Assembly: GCA_019347975.1 (NCBI GenBank)
Contig: JAHWKI010000005.1
Coordinates: forward strand, 1-40,013
DNA length: 40,013 nucleotides
Origin: Gemmatimonadota bacterium
GTDB taxonomy: Bacteria; Gemmatimonadota; Gemmatimonadetes; Longimicrobiales; RSA9
Direction: 5' to 3'
Part shown: one piece after another, positions 8,221 to 16,299 of the stretch
Position numbering within the stretch: position 1 is the first letter of the stretch
Layout of the letters: each line of letters begins with the position of its first letter
Notes under the pieces: generated by a model
The model's input: only the letters and a program-made list of their open reading frames with translations
The model's database searches: none
What the model was told of the DNA's origin: nothing
Program-made: the position numbers and the translations under genes

Positions 8221-9138
8221 TCAACCTTCCGGGCCGTCCTCGAAGGGGTGCTCCCAGTAGGCCGGGGCATCGGGGGGCTCCGTGGCCCGGAGCCGCGCGA
8301 GCCTGGCGCGGTCCCGTCGTCGCCGGATCACGATGAGCACGAGGAGCAGCACGGCGGCGATGGCCCAGAAGACCATGGACTGTCCGAGAATGACGGTCCA
8401 GCCGTACCGCTTCTTCACGTGGGCACGCCAGTCCTCCTCGAACTGCCCCATGGTGAGGCCGTACGTCGACCGGAAGGCCTGGTCGAAATCGGCGGTGCGT
8501 CGCCACCGCTCCAGCAGGACCCGCAGCCCCCGCTCGCCGCTCCGATCCACCAGGTACGCCAGGGCGCTGGCGGAGAGCAGATACGCCACGCGGGCTTCCG
8601 CCTCACCGACCGGCCAGTCGAGGGTCAGGGAATCCAGCGGTGGCGTCCGATCGCTGAACAGCGCGAGACGAAGCCGCCACGCGGATTCCGGGCTCCATTC
8701 TCCAGCGGCCCACTGGGCGTACCCTTCCGTGAACCAGCGTGGCGTGCGAGCGGGGCCGAGCCACCGTTGGAGCGCGACGTGGGCGAGCTCGTGGCGGAGC
8801 GTGGTCTGGAGCCTGTGGGGTGGAGTCCGCTCCCAGTCGTATGTGGGCAGCACGATCATCCCGCGGTCGGGATCGGCGACCCCGGCGCCCCATTCGGGAA
8901 CGGCCCCGCCCGTCAGGGAATCCCACGCCTCCGGGTTCGGCGCGAGCCAGACCTGAACGCCGGAGTCGCCCAGCACATCGGCGGGGAGTCCCGGGAACTC
9001 GAGGGTGCCTTCGAGGCGCTCGGCGACGCGGAGGGCGAGCGACTCCTGCTCGGGCCAGTAATGGATGCGGACCGGGCCGGTGGTCACGGACTGGAGCTGC
9101 ACCGCGAGGAGCAGCGCCGTGAGGGCCGGAGCGATCAT
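8221..9138 (-). CDS. Membrane-anchored gluzincin-like metalloprotease (peptidase MA-like)
   Basis: A 305-aa protein. An N-terminal signal (about 1-17) is followed by an extracytoplasmic domain with the zinc motif HELAH at 116-120 and the third ligand Glu at about 138 in WFTEGYAQW, as in the peptidase MA-like families (gluzincins). A single transmembrane helix lies at about 250-272 (FWAIAAVLLLVLIVI), followed by a basic cytoplasmic tail of about 30 residues. All catalytic residues are present, so it is probably active outside the membrane. Its start overlaps the CheW-like gene's stop by 4 bases (ATGA). Its place in an otherwise cytoplasmic signalling array is unusual; the substrate is unknown. 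Confidence 0.85.
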   Translation of the reverse strand: MIAPALTALLLAVQLQSVTTGPVRIHYWPEQESLALRVAERLEGTLEFPGLPADVLGDSGVQVWLAPNPEAWDSLTGGAVPEWGAGVADPDRGMIVLPTYDWERTPPHRLQTTLRHELAHVALQRWLGPARTPRWFTEGYAQWAAGEWSPESAWRLRLALFSDRTPPLDSLTLDWPVGEAEARVAYLLSASALAYLVDRSGERGLRVLLERWRRTADFDQAFRSTYGLTMGQFEEDWRAHVKKRYGWTVILGQSMVFWAIAAVLLLVLIVIRRRRDRARLARLRATEPPDAPAYWEHPFEDGPEG

Positions 9139-9539
9139 GGACCCTGCCGCAGGGCGTCCACCGCGAGAAGCGCGGCGAGACGGTCATCGTCGAGCGTCAC
9201 GATGCCGCGTACGTGGTCGGGAGCGAGGGCCTGGAGCCAGCGGGGGGCCGGGGCGAAGCGGTCCGGCGTCATGGCCCGGATCCCCTCCACGGCGTCGGCG
9301 GGAAGCGCCACGAGGCCGGCCGCCGTTCGGAGGACGACGGCGCGCGCGGCCCGGTCGCGCGGCAGACCGGGGAGGTTGAGCACCCGGGCCTCGCCCGCGC
9401 GGGTGCGAACGGTCTGGGCGTCGGCGGCGCCGGCGGGGGCGTCGGTGCGGGCGATCTCCAGGACGGCATCGACCTCGACCGCCAGGAGGGCCTCGCCGCG
9501 CCGCCAGACCAGGACGGGCGGGCGCTCAGCCGGCGGCAC
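9135..9539 (-). CDS. CheW-like adaptor domain protein
   Basis: A 134-aa single-domain protein starting at the GTG at 9539, inside the end of the preceding PATAN-TPR gene. It follows the CheW pattern of two small beta-barrels: VLVWRRGEALLAVEVDAVLEI, then a strand pair around RVLNLPGLP, AARAVVLRTAAGLVALPADAVEGI, and a final DHVRGIVTLDDDRLAALLAVDAL. CheW domains couple receptors to CheA-type kinases, but no CheA, MCP or CheY gene is in view. It may instead act as a protein-interaction module within the MglA system. Identity is from fold-level pattern only, so moderate confidence. Confidence 0.72.
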   Translation of the reverse strand: MPPAERPPVLVWRRGEALLAVEVDAVLEIARTDAPAGAADAQTVRTRAGEARVLNLPGLPRDRAARAVVLRTAAGLVALPADAVEGIRAMTPDRFAPAPRWLQALAPDHVRGIVTLDDDRLAALLAVDALRQGP

Positions 9540-11145
9540 GGGCGAGGATCTCGAGGTGGTTCCGGGCGACGTCGTTGGCCGGGTTGAGCTCGAGGGCGCG
9601 ACGCCAGCAGCGGATGGCCTCGTCGCGCTCGTTCTGGCGGTAGTAGATGTCACCCATGCGCGCGTAGAGGTCATCGCCTAGGTCGGGGCGGATCTCGGCG
9701 GCGCGACGATAGTGCTCGAGGGCTTCGGCGTGGATGCCATGGCGGAATGCGAGATCGCCGAGGTTCTTGTGGGGCTGTGCGAGGCTCGGATCCTCCTCGG
9801 CCGCCTGCTGGTAGCGGCGCTCGGCCTCCACCATGTCAGCCCTCCGCTCGGCGACGTTCCCGGAGAGGAGGAGGAGAGGCGCCGAGGCCGGATGGGCGGC
9901 GATGCCCTCCTCGAGCAGGACGGACGCGTCCTCGATCCTGCCGTCGACCACGGCGCACAGCGCGGCGCAGTAGTAGTAGGTCGCCGGGGGGAGCACGTCC
10001 TGCGGCAGCATGGCGCGGTACTCGGCGAGCAGCGGGGCGGCGGCATCGATGTCCCCGGAGAACAGGAGCGTGGCGCCCTGGGCCAGGCGGAGGGCCGGCT
10101 CGTCCGGAGCGAGCTTCCTGCCTTCCGCGAGGACCCGGAGCGCGTCGGCGAAGCGGCGCTGGCGCCGGAGCGCGTACGCCAGGTTCAGGTAGGCGCCGCG
10201 GCGGGGGCCGCTCGTCTCGAGGAGCGCGGTGAGGCGCCGCACCGCTTCCGCCGGATTCCCGAGGCGGAGCGAGATGAGGGCGAGATAGTGGCGGGCGAGC
10301 GCGTCGTGAGGGTCGGCCTGGAGAACCCGTCGGAACTCGCGGTCGGCGTCTTCGAGCATGGCGGTCCGGTAGAACGCGACGCCGAGGTTCCTTGCCTCGT
10401 GGAGGTCGGGGCTCTCGGCCACCTCCGCGGGCTCCCTCCGCCCCACGCGGTGGGCGAAGCCCGCGTGGAGGAGGCCATAGAGGGCCTTTCCGGTCTGGAA
10501 TTCGCCGAATCCCGAAGCCTCGGCCGCTTCCTCGACCGTGCGGGTACCATCGAGCAGCTCGGCGAGGGCCTCCTGCTGCGGCGTGAGGTCCAGGCGGGCT
10601 TCGGCCAGCCGTTCCCGGTCCACCCGATAGATGAGGTCGAGGGACGGGATCTTCTCCTCGATCACGCTCCATTCGTCGACCCTGCGGGCTCCCTCGAGGA
10701 GGAGCGATTCGGGATTGACCGACACGACGACCTCGCCACCCTCCGGCGTCTTGCCCACCTCGAAATAGAAGCTGCCGCGGTTCCAGGTGAACAGGTAGTA
10801 GATCGCTTCCTCGATCTGGCGCTGGATGCAGGCGGTGAGGGTACGGGAGTCGATGGCCCCGCGCTCGAGGAGCAGCTCTCCCAGGCGCCGGTCCGGCTCG
10901 GACGCCTGCGCGTCCACGGCCGCCTCCAGCGTCTCGCGGTCGATGTGGCCCTCGCGCACCAGGAGGTCACCCAGCCGGTCCCTCCGGTTCACGATGGTGG
11001 CGAAGGTGATCCGGCCGCGGTCGAAATAGATCTGTCCGAAGCGGGACCGATCGGTGACGGACAGACAGCCGGTCTTCTGGCCCATGGCCAGAAGTTGGCA
11101 GACGTCTGCGAGGCCGGCTTCCTTCAGGCTTCCCTTGATGGCCAT
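9526..11145 (-). CDS. PATAN (DUF4388)-TPR protein, long paralogue
   Basis: A 539-aa cytoplasmic protein. Residues 1-65 form a DUF4388/PATAN domain (KGSLKEAGLADVCQLLAMGQ, then GQIYFDRGRITFATI). A helical linker region follows (about 66-130) that repeats an R-LGELLLERG-ID-like motif. Next come the segment ESLLLEGARRVDEW (about 146-159) and a winged-helix-like part (187-236). From about 250 to the end there are roughly eight TPR units. The first 235 residues are paralogous to those of the 15181-16299 product. PATAN domains are known to co-occur with MglA-type GTPases and roadblock proteins. ATG 11145 overlaps the DnaA-like gene's stop by 1 base. Likely a scaffold or effector adaptor. Confidence 0.85.
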   Translation of the reverse strand: MAIKGSLKEAGLADVCQLLAMGQKTGCLSVTDRSRFGQIYFDRGRITFATIVNRRDRLGDLLVREGHIDRETLEAAVDAQASEPDRRLGELLLERGAIDSRTLTACIQRQIEEAIYYLFTWNRGSFYFEVGKTPEGGEVVVSVNPESLLLEGARRVDEWSVIEEKIPSLDLIYRVDRERLAEARLDLTPQQEALAELLDGTRTVEEAAEASGFGEFQTGKALYGLLHAGFAHRVGRREPAEVAESPDLHEARNLGVAFYRTAMLEDADREFRRVLQADPHDALARHYLALISLRLGNPAEAVRRLTALLETSGPRRGAYLNLAYALRRQRRFADALRVLAEGRKLAPDEPALRLAQGATLLFSGDIDAAAPLLAEYRAMLPQDVLPPATYYYCAALCAVVDGRIEDASVLLEEGIAAHPASAPLLLLSGNVAERRADMVEAERRYQQAAEEDPSLAQPHKNLGDLAFRHGIHAEALEHYRRAAEIRPDLGDDLYARMGDIYYRQNERDEAIRCWRRALELNPANDVARNHLEILARAAG

Positions 11146-12881
11146 CAGTCGGCGGACTCCTCCAGCCAGTCCTGGGCGTAGGGCCACTCCCAGAGAACCT
11201 TCTCATGACTCAGGATCCAGTGTCCCGGGCGCCGCTCCGAGTCGGCGAACGGCTGATCCGGCGCCGGGCTCCCGGCCGGCTCCGGCGCTGTCTCCGGCGC
11301 GGGCGGCAGGTCGGGGGCGTCGATCTCGACGACCAGCCCGCTCTCCAGCCGGCTCCTGAGCCGCGACGGCAGCGGAAGCTCGTGGGGCGGCCGGGACGCG
11401 CCGAAAACGAGCTGGCGATCGGCCCGGCGGAGGTCCTCGAAGAGATGGAAGAGCTCCTCCTGCGCGCCTTCGGTCTCGCCGAGCGCGTCTACGTCATCCA
11501 GCACCAGGACGTGGACGCGGCGATAGCGACTCCGCCACGCCTCGAGCTGCCCGTGCTCGAGGGCCGCGATGAGCTCGTCCGCGAACTCCGCTCCGGAAAC
11601 GAAGCCCACCAGGCGGTCCGGATCCGTGTCCTTCAGGGCGTTCCCCACCGCGGCCAGCAGCTCGGTGCGGCGCTCGCCCGCCGGACCCAGGAGGTAGAGC
11701 GGATTGTAGGCGACTCCCGGGCGGGCGGCGACGGCGCGGGCCGCCCGCACCGCCATGGAGTCCGGCGAAAAGGCGTCCAGCGTGGCGCCCGGGGGCGGGC
11801 CGGCGGGCGGCTTCAGCCGCTCCCTGACGCTCGCCAGCAACCCCTCGGCCTCGGTGATGCGGTCCGGATCGCGGAGGACGTCCGGCCGGGTCAGCTCCGG
11901 AGCGGCGGGCTCGACGGCGGCGATGGCCGCCTCGATCTCGCGCAGGCGGGCGATGTCGCGCTCGAAGCGGCGGATCAGCTCGGCGGCCTGGGGCGCGGTC
12001 ATGGTCCCGGCGAGCGCGCCCTCCAGCCTGCGAGTGCGGTACCCTTCGCCTTCCCAGGCGAGGATCGCGTCGGCGATCTGCCGATCGGCCTCTTCCACGA
12101 CCGCGCTGACCGTGCCGGTGATCTCGGAGAGGAACTCGCCGAACTCGTCCTGTCCCCGCTCGGCCGCGGCGGCGCCCAGGAGCGAGACGACCTCCTCCGG
12201 CAGGACCGTGCGCTGCTCGAGCTCCTGCACCGCGATCAGCCGATTGAGGGCTCCCTGCAGCTCGCGGACATTGGTGAAGGCGACCCGTGCCAGGACATGG
12301 CACACGTCGGCGTCCAGCGGATGGCCACGCTCGGCCGCCTTGCGCCGGGCGATGGCGACGCGGGTCTCGAAGTCCGGTACCCCGACGTCGACGATGAGAC
12401 CGCCGGAGAGCCGGCTGAGGAGCCGGTCGTCGAGCCCGTCGATATCCTGGGGAGGTCGATCGCTGCTCAGGACGATCTGCCCGCCGCGGGAGGACAGGGC
12501 ATCCCAGGTCCGGATCAGCCCTTCCTGGGCCTGCCGCTGGCCTGCCAGGAACTGGACGTCGTCGAGGAGGAGGAGGGCGGTATCGGCGAGGCGCCCCCGG
12601 AACGCGTCCCGCTCCCCGGCCTGGAGGGCGGCGGAGACCTCCTCCATGAGGTGCTCGAGGGTGAGATAGAGGACGGTGGCGCCGTGCACCCGCTGGGCGA
12701 GGTGGCCCACGGCGGAGAGGAGGTGCGTCTTCCCGAGGCCGGAGGCGCTGTAGATGAAGAGCGGGTTGTAGGTGGCGCCCGGGGCCTCGGCGACTCGGCG
12801 GGCGGCGGCCGCGGCGAGCCGGTTGGCGGGCCCGACCACGAAGGATTCGAAGGTGAACCGCGGATCGAGCTCGAGTGGCAT
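11145..12881 (-). CDS. Tandem DnaA-type AAA+ protein lacking the DNA-binding domain
   Basis: A 578-aa protein with two DnaA/Hda-like AAA+ modules. Module 1 (about 8-235) opens with the DnaA-type FTFESFVVGPANRLA and keeps Walker A (SGLGKTH, 47-53), Walker B (LLLLDDVQFL, 103-112), sensor 1 (LSSDRPP), an arginine-finger-like DRLLSRL and the sensor-2 stretch NVRELQGALNRL. A helical linker (about 250-355) follows. Module 2 (about 368-525) repeats the layout (MAVRAARAVAARPGVAYNPL) but its Walker A is GPAGERRT with no Lys, while Walker B keeps LVLDDVDAL. A proline-rich spacer ends in a Trp-rich tail. DnaA domain IV is absent, so this is not a replication initiator. It lies directly after mglA with a 2-base gap. 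Confidence 0.88.
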   Translation of the reverse strand: MPLELDPRFTFESFVVGPANRLAAAAARRVAEAPGATYNPLFIYSASGLGKTHLLSAVGHLAQRVHGATVLYLTLEHLMEEVSAALQAGERDAFRGRLADTALLLLDDVQFLAGQRQAQEGLIRTWDALSSRGGQIVLSSDRPPQDIDGLDDRLLSRLSGGLIVDVGVPDFETRVAIARRKAAERGHPLDADVCHVLARVAFTNVRELQGALNRLIAVQELEQRTVLPEEVVSLLGAAAAERGQDEFGEFLSEITGTVSAVVEEADRQIADAILAWEGEGYRTRRLEGALAGTMTAPQAAELIRRFERDIARLREIEAAIAAVEPAAPELTRPDVLRDPDRITEAEGLLASVRERLKPPAGPPPGATLDAFSPDSMAVRAARAVAARPGVAYNPLYLLGPAGERRTELLAAVGNALKDTDPDRLVGFVSGAEFADELIAALEHGQLEAWRSRYRRVHVLVLDDVDALGETEGAQEELFHLFEDLRRADRQLVFGASRPPHELPLPSRLRSRLESGLVVEIDAPDLPPAPETAPEPAGSPAPDQPFADSERRPGHWILSHEKVLWEWPYAQDWLEESAD

Positions 12882-12883
12882 GT

Positions 12884-13486
12884 TCAGCTCGTGGACGGCG
12901 CGTACCGCTGGGCGACGCTGCCGAGGACCAGCTCGCTGACGGTGCGGAGCGTCTCGAGGACCCCGACCCCGCGGATCGCCTCCGCGGGGGAGGAGGGGAC
13001 GTCGCGGAAGTTGAGCTCGCGGTCGAGGTCGGCGGCCGGGACCGCGTCCTCCAGGTCCTGCTTGTTGTACTGGATCACCAGCGGCATCTGGAGGATGTCG
13101 AAGCCGTGCTCCAGCAGGTTCTCCTGCAGGTTCCGCAGGCTCTCCAGGTTCTCCTCGCTGCGACCTGGCTGGGAATCGGCGACGAAGACCACGCCGTCAG
13201 CGCCACGCAGCACGAGCTTCCGCGTGGCGTTGTAGTAGACCTGGCCGGGTACGGTGTAGAGCTGGAAGCGCGTCCGGAATCCGGAGATCTGACCCAGCTC
13301 CAGCGGCAGATAGTCGAAGAACAGGGTCCGGTCGTTCTCCGTCGCCAGGGAGACCATCTCGCTACGCCGCTCCTCGGCCACGGCCCGGTGGACCCACTGC
13401 AGGTTGGTCGTCTTCCCGGAGCGGGCGGGGCCGTAGTAGACGATCTTGCAGACGATCTCGCGGGCGGCGTAGTGGACGAGCGGCAT
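12884..13486 (-). CDS. mglA: MglA-type Ras-like GTPase
   Basis: A 200-aa cytoplasmic small GTPase that in Myxococcus sets cell polarity for gliding and type IV pili. P-loop GPARSGKTT is at 19-27, switch I NDRTLFFDYLPLELG at 51-65, TVPGQ at 78-82 (MglA-specific in place of the Ras DTAGQ) and NKQD at 141-144. Arg53, Thr78 and Gln82 fall at the same numbers as in Myxococcus MglA, so the protein should bind and hydrolyse GTP. ATG 13486 shares one base with the mglB stop. There is no lipidation site or membrane segment. Confidence 0.96.
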   Translation of the reverse strand: MPLVHYAAREIVCKIVYYGPARSGKTTNLQWVHRAVAEERRSEMVSLATENDRTLFFDYLPLELGQISGFRTRFQLYTVPGQVYYNATRKLVLRGADGVVFVADSQPGRSEENLESLRNLQENLLEHGFDILQMPLVIQYNKQDLEDAVPAADLDRELNFRDVPSSPAEAIRGVGVLETLRTVSELVLGSVAQRYAPSTS

Positions 13487-13974
13487 CAGCGGGTGTCGTC
13501 TTCGGAGAGGAGCCGCTCGATGCCGGCCTCCAGATCGCTCTCGAATCCGGCCACGTCCGAATCGGGGAGGTCGCTCCCCAGCTCCGGGATCTCCGCCACC
13601 GCCTCGGTGAGCCGGTCGAAGAACAGCTGTACCAGGCCGAGGGTCGACTCCTTGTCGAAGATGGCGACGAGGACGAGCTGCTCGCCCCGGGTGCGGAACG
13701 GGGCAAGGAAGAGCTGGTGCTCCTTGCCCGCGTGGTGCAGGTGCATCCACTGGCCTGCGCCCGTCAGCTCCGCCAGCGCGTGGGCGGACGCGTGAGAGGC
13801 CGCCGCCAGCGCCGCGACGTTCGTCACGTCGAACCCGCGGCCGAAGCCGTGGTGCGCCAGAACCTGGCCGCTCCGGTTCACCAGCAGGGCCGTGCGGACC
13901 CGGGACTCGCGGACGAACGACCGCATGGGGTCTCGCAGCGCCGCCGCCACCCGGTTGAGGTCTTCTTTTCTCAT
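13486..13974 (-). CDS. mglB: MglB-like roadblock/LC7 protein, probable GAP for MglA
   Basis: A 162-aa roadblock/LC7 protein. The core (about 20-125) contains RTALLVNRSGQVLAHHG, GFDVTNVAALAAASHASAHAL and VLVAIFDKESTLGLVQLFF, which align well with Myxococcus MglB. There is also a C-terminal acidic helix (GFESDLEAGIERLLSED) like the MglB tail that contacts MglA. MglB stimulates GTP hydrolysis by MglA and marks the lagging pole. Being immediately upstream of mglA, with a 1-base overlap, supports the assignment strongly. Confidence 0.9.
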   Translation of the reverse strand: MRKEDLNRVAAALRDPMRSFVRESRVRTALLVNRSGQVLAHHGFGRGFDVTNVAALAAASHASAHALAELTGAGQWMHLHHAGKEHQLFLAPFRTRGEQLVLVAIFDKESTLGLVQLFFDRLTEAVAEIPELGSDLPDSDVAGFESDLEAGIERLLSEDDTR

Positions 13975-14321
13975 GCGTTCAGCTCTCCCGCCGCGCGTCC
14001 GGCCTCCATCCTCACCAATCCCAGCTGCGCCGCCGGATCGGCGAGCGCCACCACCAGCAGCGCTCCCGCACCGGCAACGAAGAGATGACCGCCCGCGGAC
14101 TCCAGCTGCAGGCTGCGGACCCGGCCGAAACCGGACGCGGTCGAGGCATCCTGCGTCCTGCGAAACAACGATCCGGCCAGCGCCGCCAGCGCGGTCTCCT
14201 GGACGCCCGTCTCGAGCTCGGATGCGACGGGCACGCCCGCCTCGGCGTCCACGACCATCGCTCCCCGCACCCCCTTCACCCGGGTGAGCCGCTGGAGGGC
14301 GGCCCGGACGGCGTCCGTCAT
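13971..14321 (-). CDS. Stand-alone roadblock/LC7 domain protein
   Basis: A 116-aa single roadblock domain: AALQRLTRVKGVRGAMVVDA, then ASELETGVQETALAALAGSL, a central strand RSLQLESAGGHLFVAGAG, and LLVVALADPAAQLGLVRMEA. It is distinct from MglB in sequence and lacks its C-terminal tail. It may pair with MglB, with the TPR-roadblock protein, or with itself, to form the dimeric platform that binds MglA. It has 4-base ATGA overlaps at both ends with its neighbours. Confidence 0.85.
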   Translation of the reverse strand: MTDAVRAALQRLTRVKGVRGAMVVDAEAGVPVASELETGVQETALAALAGSLFRRTQDASTASGFGRVRSLQLESAGGHLFVAGAGALLVVALADPAAQLGLVRMEAGRAAGELNA

Positions 14322-15184
14322 CCGGTTTCCTCCAGGAAACCCCGCGCCAGGTCCCGGGCGCGGCTCGCGGCGCGAACGACCCACCCGGCTGGGGCACCGG
14401 TGCGGGCGGCCAGAACGAGCACGCCATCTCCGGCGGGCGCCAGGTGGAGCGCGGCTCCTTCGCACTCGAGCATCACGCCTTCCCAGCCGCCCATCCCCAG
14501 CAGCTGGACGGTCCGCATCGCCTCGTCCACCGCAGGGCTCAGCAGCGCGCCCAGCGCCTCGCCGTCTCCGGACGCGGCGGGGGTCATCGAACCGGCCAGC
14601 ACCAGGCCGCGGCCGTCCAGGAGCAGCGCGCCGAGGAACGGCGCCTCACGACCGAGCGGGTCGAACAGACGGGTAGGGTCCCGCCGGCCGTCATCGGCCG
14701 CGGGTACGGCCGGCGTCGGGGCCGGGCTGGCGAGCGGCGCGACCGCCACTGCGGCGGGAGCGGCTCCCCCCTGCCCGCCCTTCTTGCGGCGGGCGAGAAC
14801 CTCCAGCGCCTGGGTGACCGTGGGGTCACCCGACCGGGATTCCGCGGCGGCGTTCAGGTGCGTGCTGGCGTTGGCGAGGTCGCCGCGCTCCAGGGCGAGG
14901 AAGCCGAGTCCGCGGCGGGCGTCGAAGTTCCTGGGGTCGAGCCGGAGGATCATCTCCCACTCGTCGCCCGCCCTCTCCCGGTCGCCGGCGTCCACGTGGA
15001 GCAGGGCGAGCAGGGCGTGCGCGTCGACGTGCTCCGGGTTCCGCTCGAGCCCGCGCAGGACCACGGAGAGGGCGGCGTCCCGGCGTCCCTGCCGACGGTA
15101 CGCACGCGCGAGCGGGACGAAGGACGGGGACCCGGGGTCCTCGGCCACGTCACGGCTCCAGCGCTGCAGATCCGATGCGGTCAT
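14318..15184 (-). CDS. TPR-roadblock fusion protein
   Basis: A 288-aa cytoplasmic protein. Residues about 5-130 form three to four TPR units (FVPLARAYRRQGRRDAALSV, VDAHALLALLHVDAGDRERA, FDARRGLGFLALERGDLANA). A low-complexity Ala/Pro linker (about 131-165) leads to a C-terminal roadblock-like domain (about 172-288: FLGALLLDGRGLVLAGSM, then EALGALLSPAVDEAMRTVQL, and ALHLAPAGDGVLVLAART). The fusion links TPR scaffolding to the roadblock platform and supports one complex for the array. The roadblock call rests on pattern only. 4-base overlaps on both sides. Confidence 0.8.
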   Translation of the reverse strand: MTASDLQRWSRDVAEDPGSPSFVPLARAYRRQGRRDAALSVVLRGLERNPEHVDAHALLALLHVDAGDRERAGDEWEMILRLDPRNFDARRGLGFLALERGDLANASTHLNAAAESRSGDPTVTQALEVLARRKKGGQGGAAPAAVAVAPLASPAPTPAVPAADDGRRDPTRLFDPLGREAPFLGALLLDGRGLVLAGSMTPAASGDGEALGALLSPAVDEAMRTVQLLGMGGWEGVMLECEGAALHLAPAGDGVLVLAARTGAPAGWVVRAASRARDLARGFLEETG

Positions 15185-16299
15185 TCAGTAGGTGCGGATT
15201 CGATGATTCGCTCCAGCTCGTCGAGGGCGGCAACGGCGCTCTCGACGTAGCTCCGCCGGTCGCCGGTCGGAGCCAGACGGAGAAAGGTTCGCCACGCCTC
15301 GGCGGAGCGCGACAGGTCGCCGATGCGGATGGCGGCCATGCCGAGATGATAATGGGCGTCCAGGGAGAGCGGGTCGAGGGTCACCGCCCGATCGAAGGAT
15401 TCGGCGGCGGCCCTGAGACGTCCCTGGGCAGCCAGCGCCCGCCCGGCAAGGAGGGGCAGCTCGGGCCGGTCGGGATAGCTCCGCTGGAGCTCCCGCGCCC
15501 GCCTCTCCGCAGCTTCGACATCTCCGTCCGCGAGCTTGAGCTCGAGCTCGTCCAGGAGCGGGATCAGCTCGCGATCCCCCTCGTGGACGGGCTCGTCGCG
15601 GATGCGGACCACCTGCAGGCTCGTCAGACCGTACACGATCTTCGCCACGTCGAAGGCGCTGCGGCCCAGAGCGGAGGCGATGACCCGCAGATCGCGCTCT
15701 CCATCGATCTCCGCGAGCACCTCCCACTCCTCGGGCCGGAGGTCGATAAAGTCGCGGGAGCCGTCGCCCGGCGCGAGGACGGGGATGCATTCGGCGCTGG
15801 GGATCCGCGACTCGAGCCGCGACCATTCGTCGATGCGCCGGGCCCCTTCCATGAGCAGCGAGTCCACGCGGACGCGGACGGGGCCTTCCGGGGTCTCGTC
15901 GGTCTCCTCGAAGCTGAAGTACCCCTCATCCCAGCCGAGGAGGTCGTAGACGGTTTCCTCGATCTGGAAGCGCAGCTGCCGGTCCAGCTCGCTCCGATCG
16001 ACACATCCCATCTCGACGAGGATGGCGCCGAGGCGCTGCTTGGGGTCCACGCGCTGGAGCTCGAGGGCGCGCTCCAGCTCCTTCTCGGTGAGCTTCCCCT
16101 CCCGCAGCAGCTGCTGTCCCAGGAGGCGCATCGAGCGGCGGCGGCTGGCGAAGACGATCTCCCCATCGACCACGTGCGCGACCGCCTCGTCCTTCATGCG
16201 CTGGGACCGGACGAGGAGGACGCCGGTCTTCTGGGCGAGGTCCAGCATCTGGAGCACGTCCTGGATGCCCAGCTCCCGGAGCGGTCCCTCGATCGGCAT
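15181..16299 (-). CDS. PATAN (DUF4388)-TPR protein, short paralogue
   Basis: A 372-aa protein with the same N-terminal plan as the 9526-11145 product: PATAN domain (1-65, GPLRELGIQDVLQMLDLAQK), a helical repeat with RLGAILVEMGCVD, DSLLMEGARRIDEW (146-159), a winged-helix-like piece (188-236), then only about three TPR units to the C-terminus. Having two such paralogues in one array suggests that different clients dock through different TPR tails. Its ATG directly abuts the stop of the upstream TPR gene (no gap), and it overlaps the next gene by 4 bases. Confidence 0.85.
   Translation of the reverse strand: MPIEGPLRELGIQDVLQMLDLAQKTGVLLVRSQRMKDEAVAHVVDGEIVFASRRRSMRLLGQQLLREGKLTEKELERALELQRVDPKQRLGAILVEMGCVDRSELDRQLRFQIEETVYDLLGWDEGYFSFEETDETPEGPVRVRVDSLLMEGARRIDEWSRLESRIPSAECIPVLAPGDGSRDFIDLRPEEWEVLAEIDGERDLRVIASALGRSAFDVAKIVYGLTSLQVVRIRDEPVHEGDRELIPLLDELELKLADGDVEAAERRARELQRSYPDRPELPLLAGRALAAQGRLRAAAESFDRAVTLDPLSLDAHYHLGMAAIRIGDLSRSAEAWRTFLRLAPTGDRRSYVESAVAALDELERIIESAPTE

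Noticed and set aside
11145-12881. Chromosomal replication initiator DnaA and a nearby oriC
   Set aside because: There is no domain IV, the second AAA+ module is degenerate, and no cluster of DnaA boxes or AT-rich unwinding region is visible. Replication genes such as dnaN or gyrB are absent.
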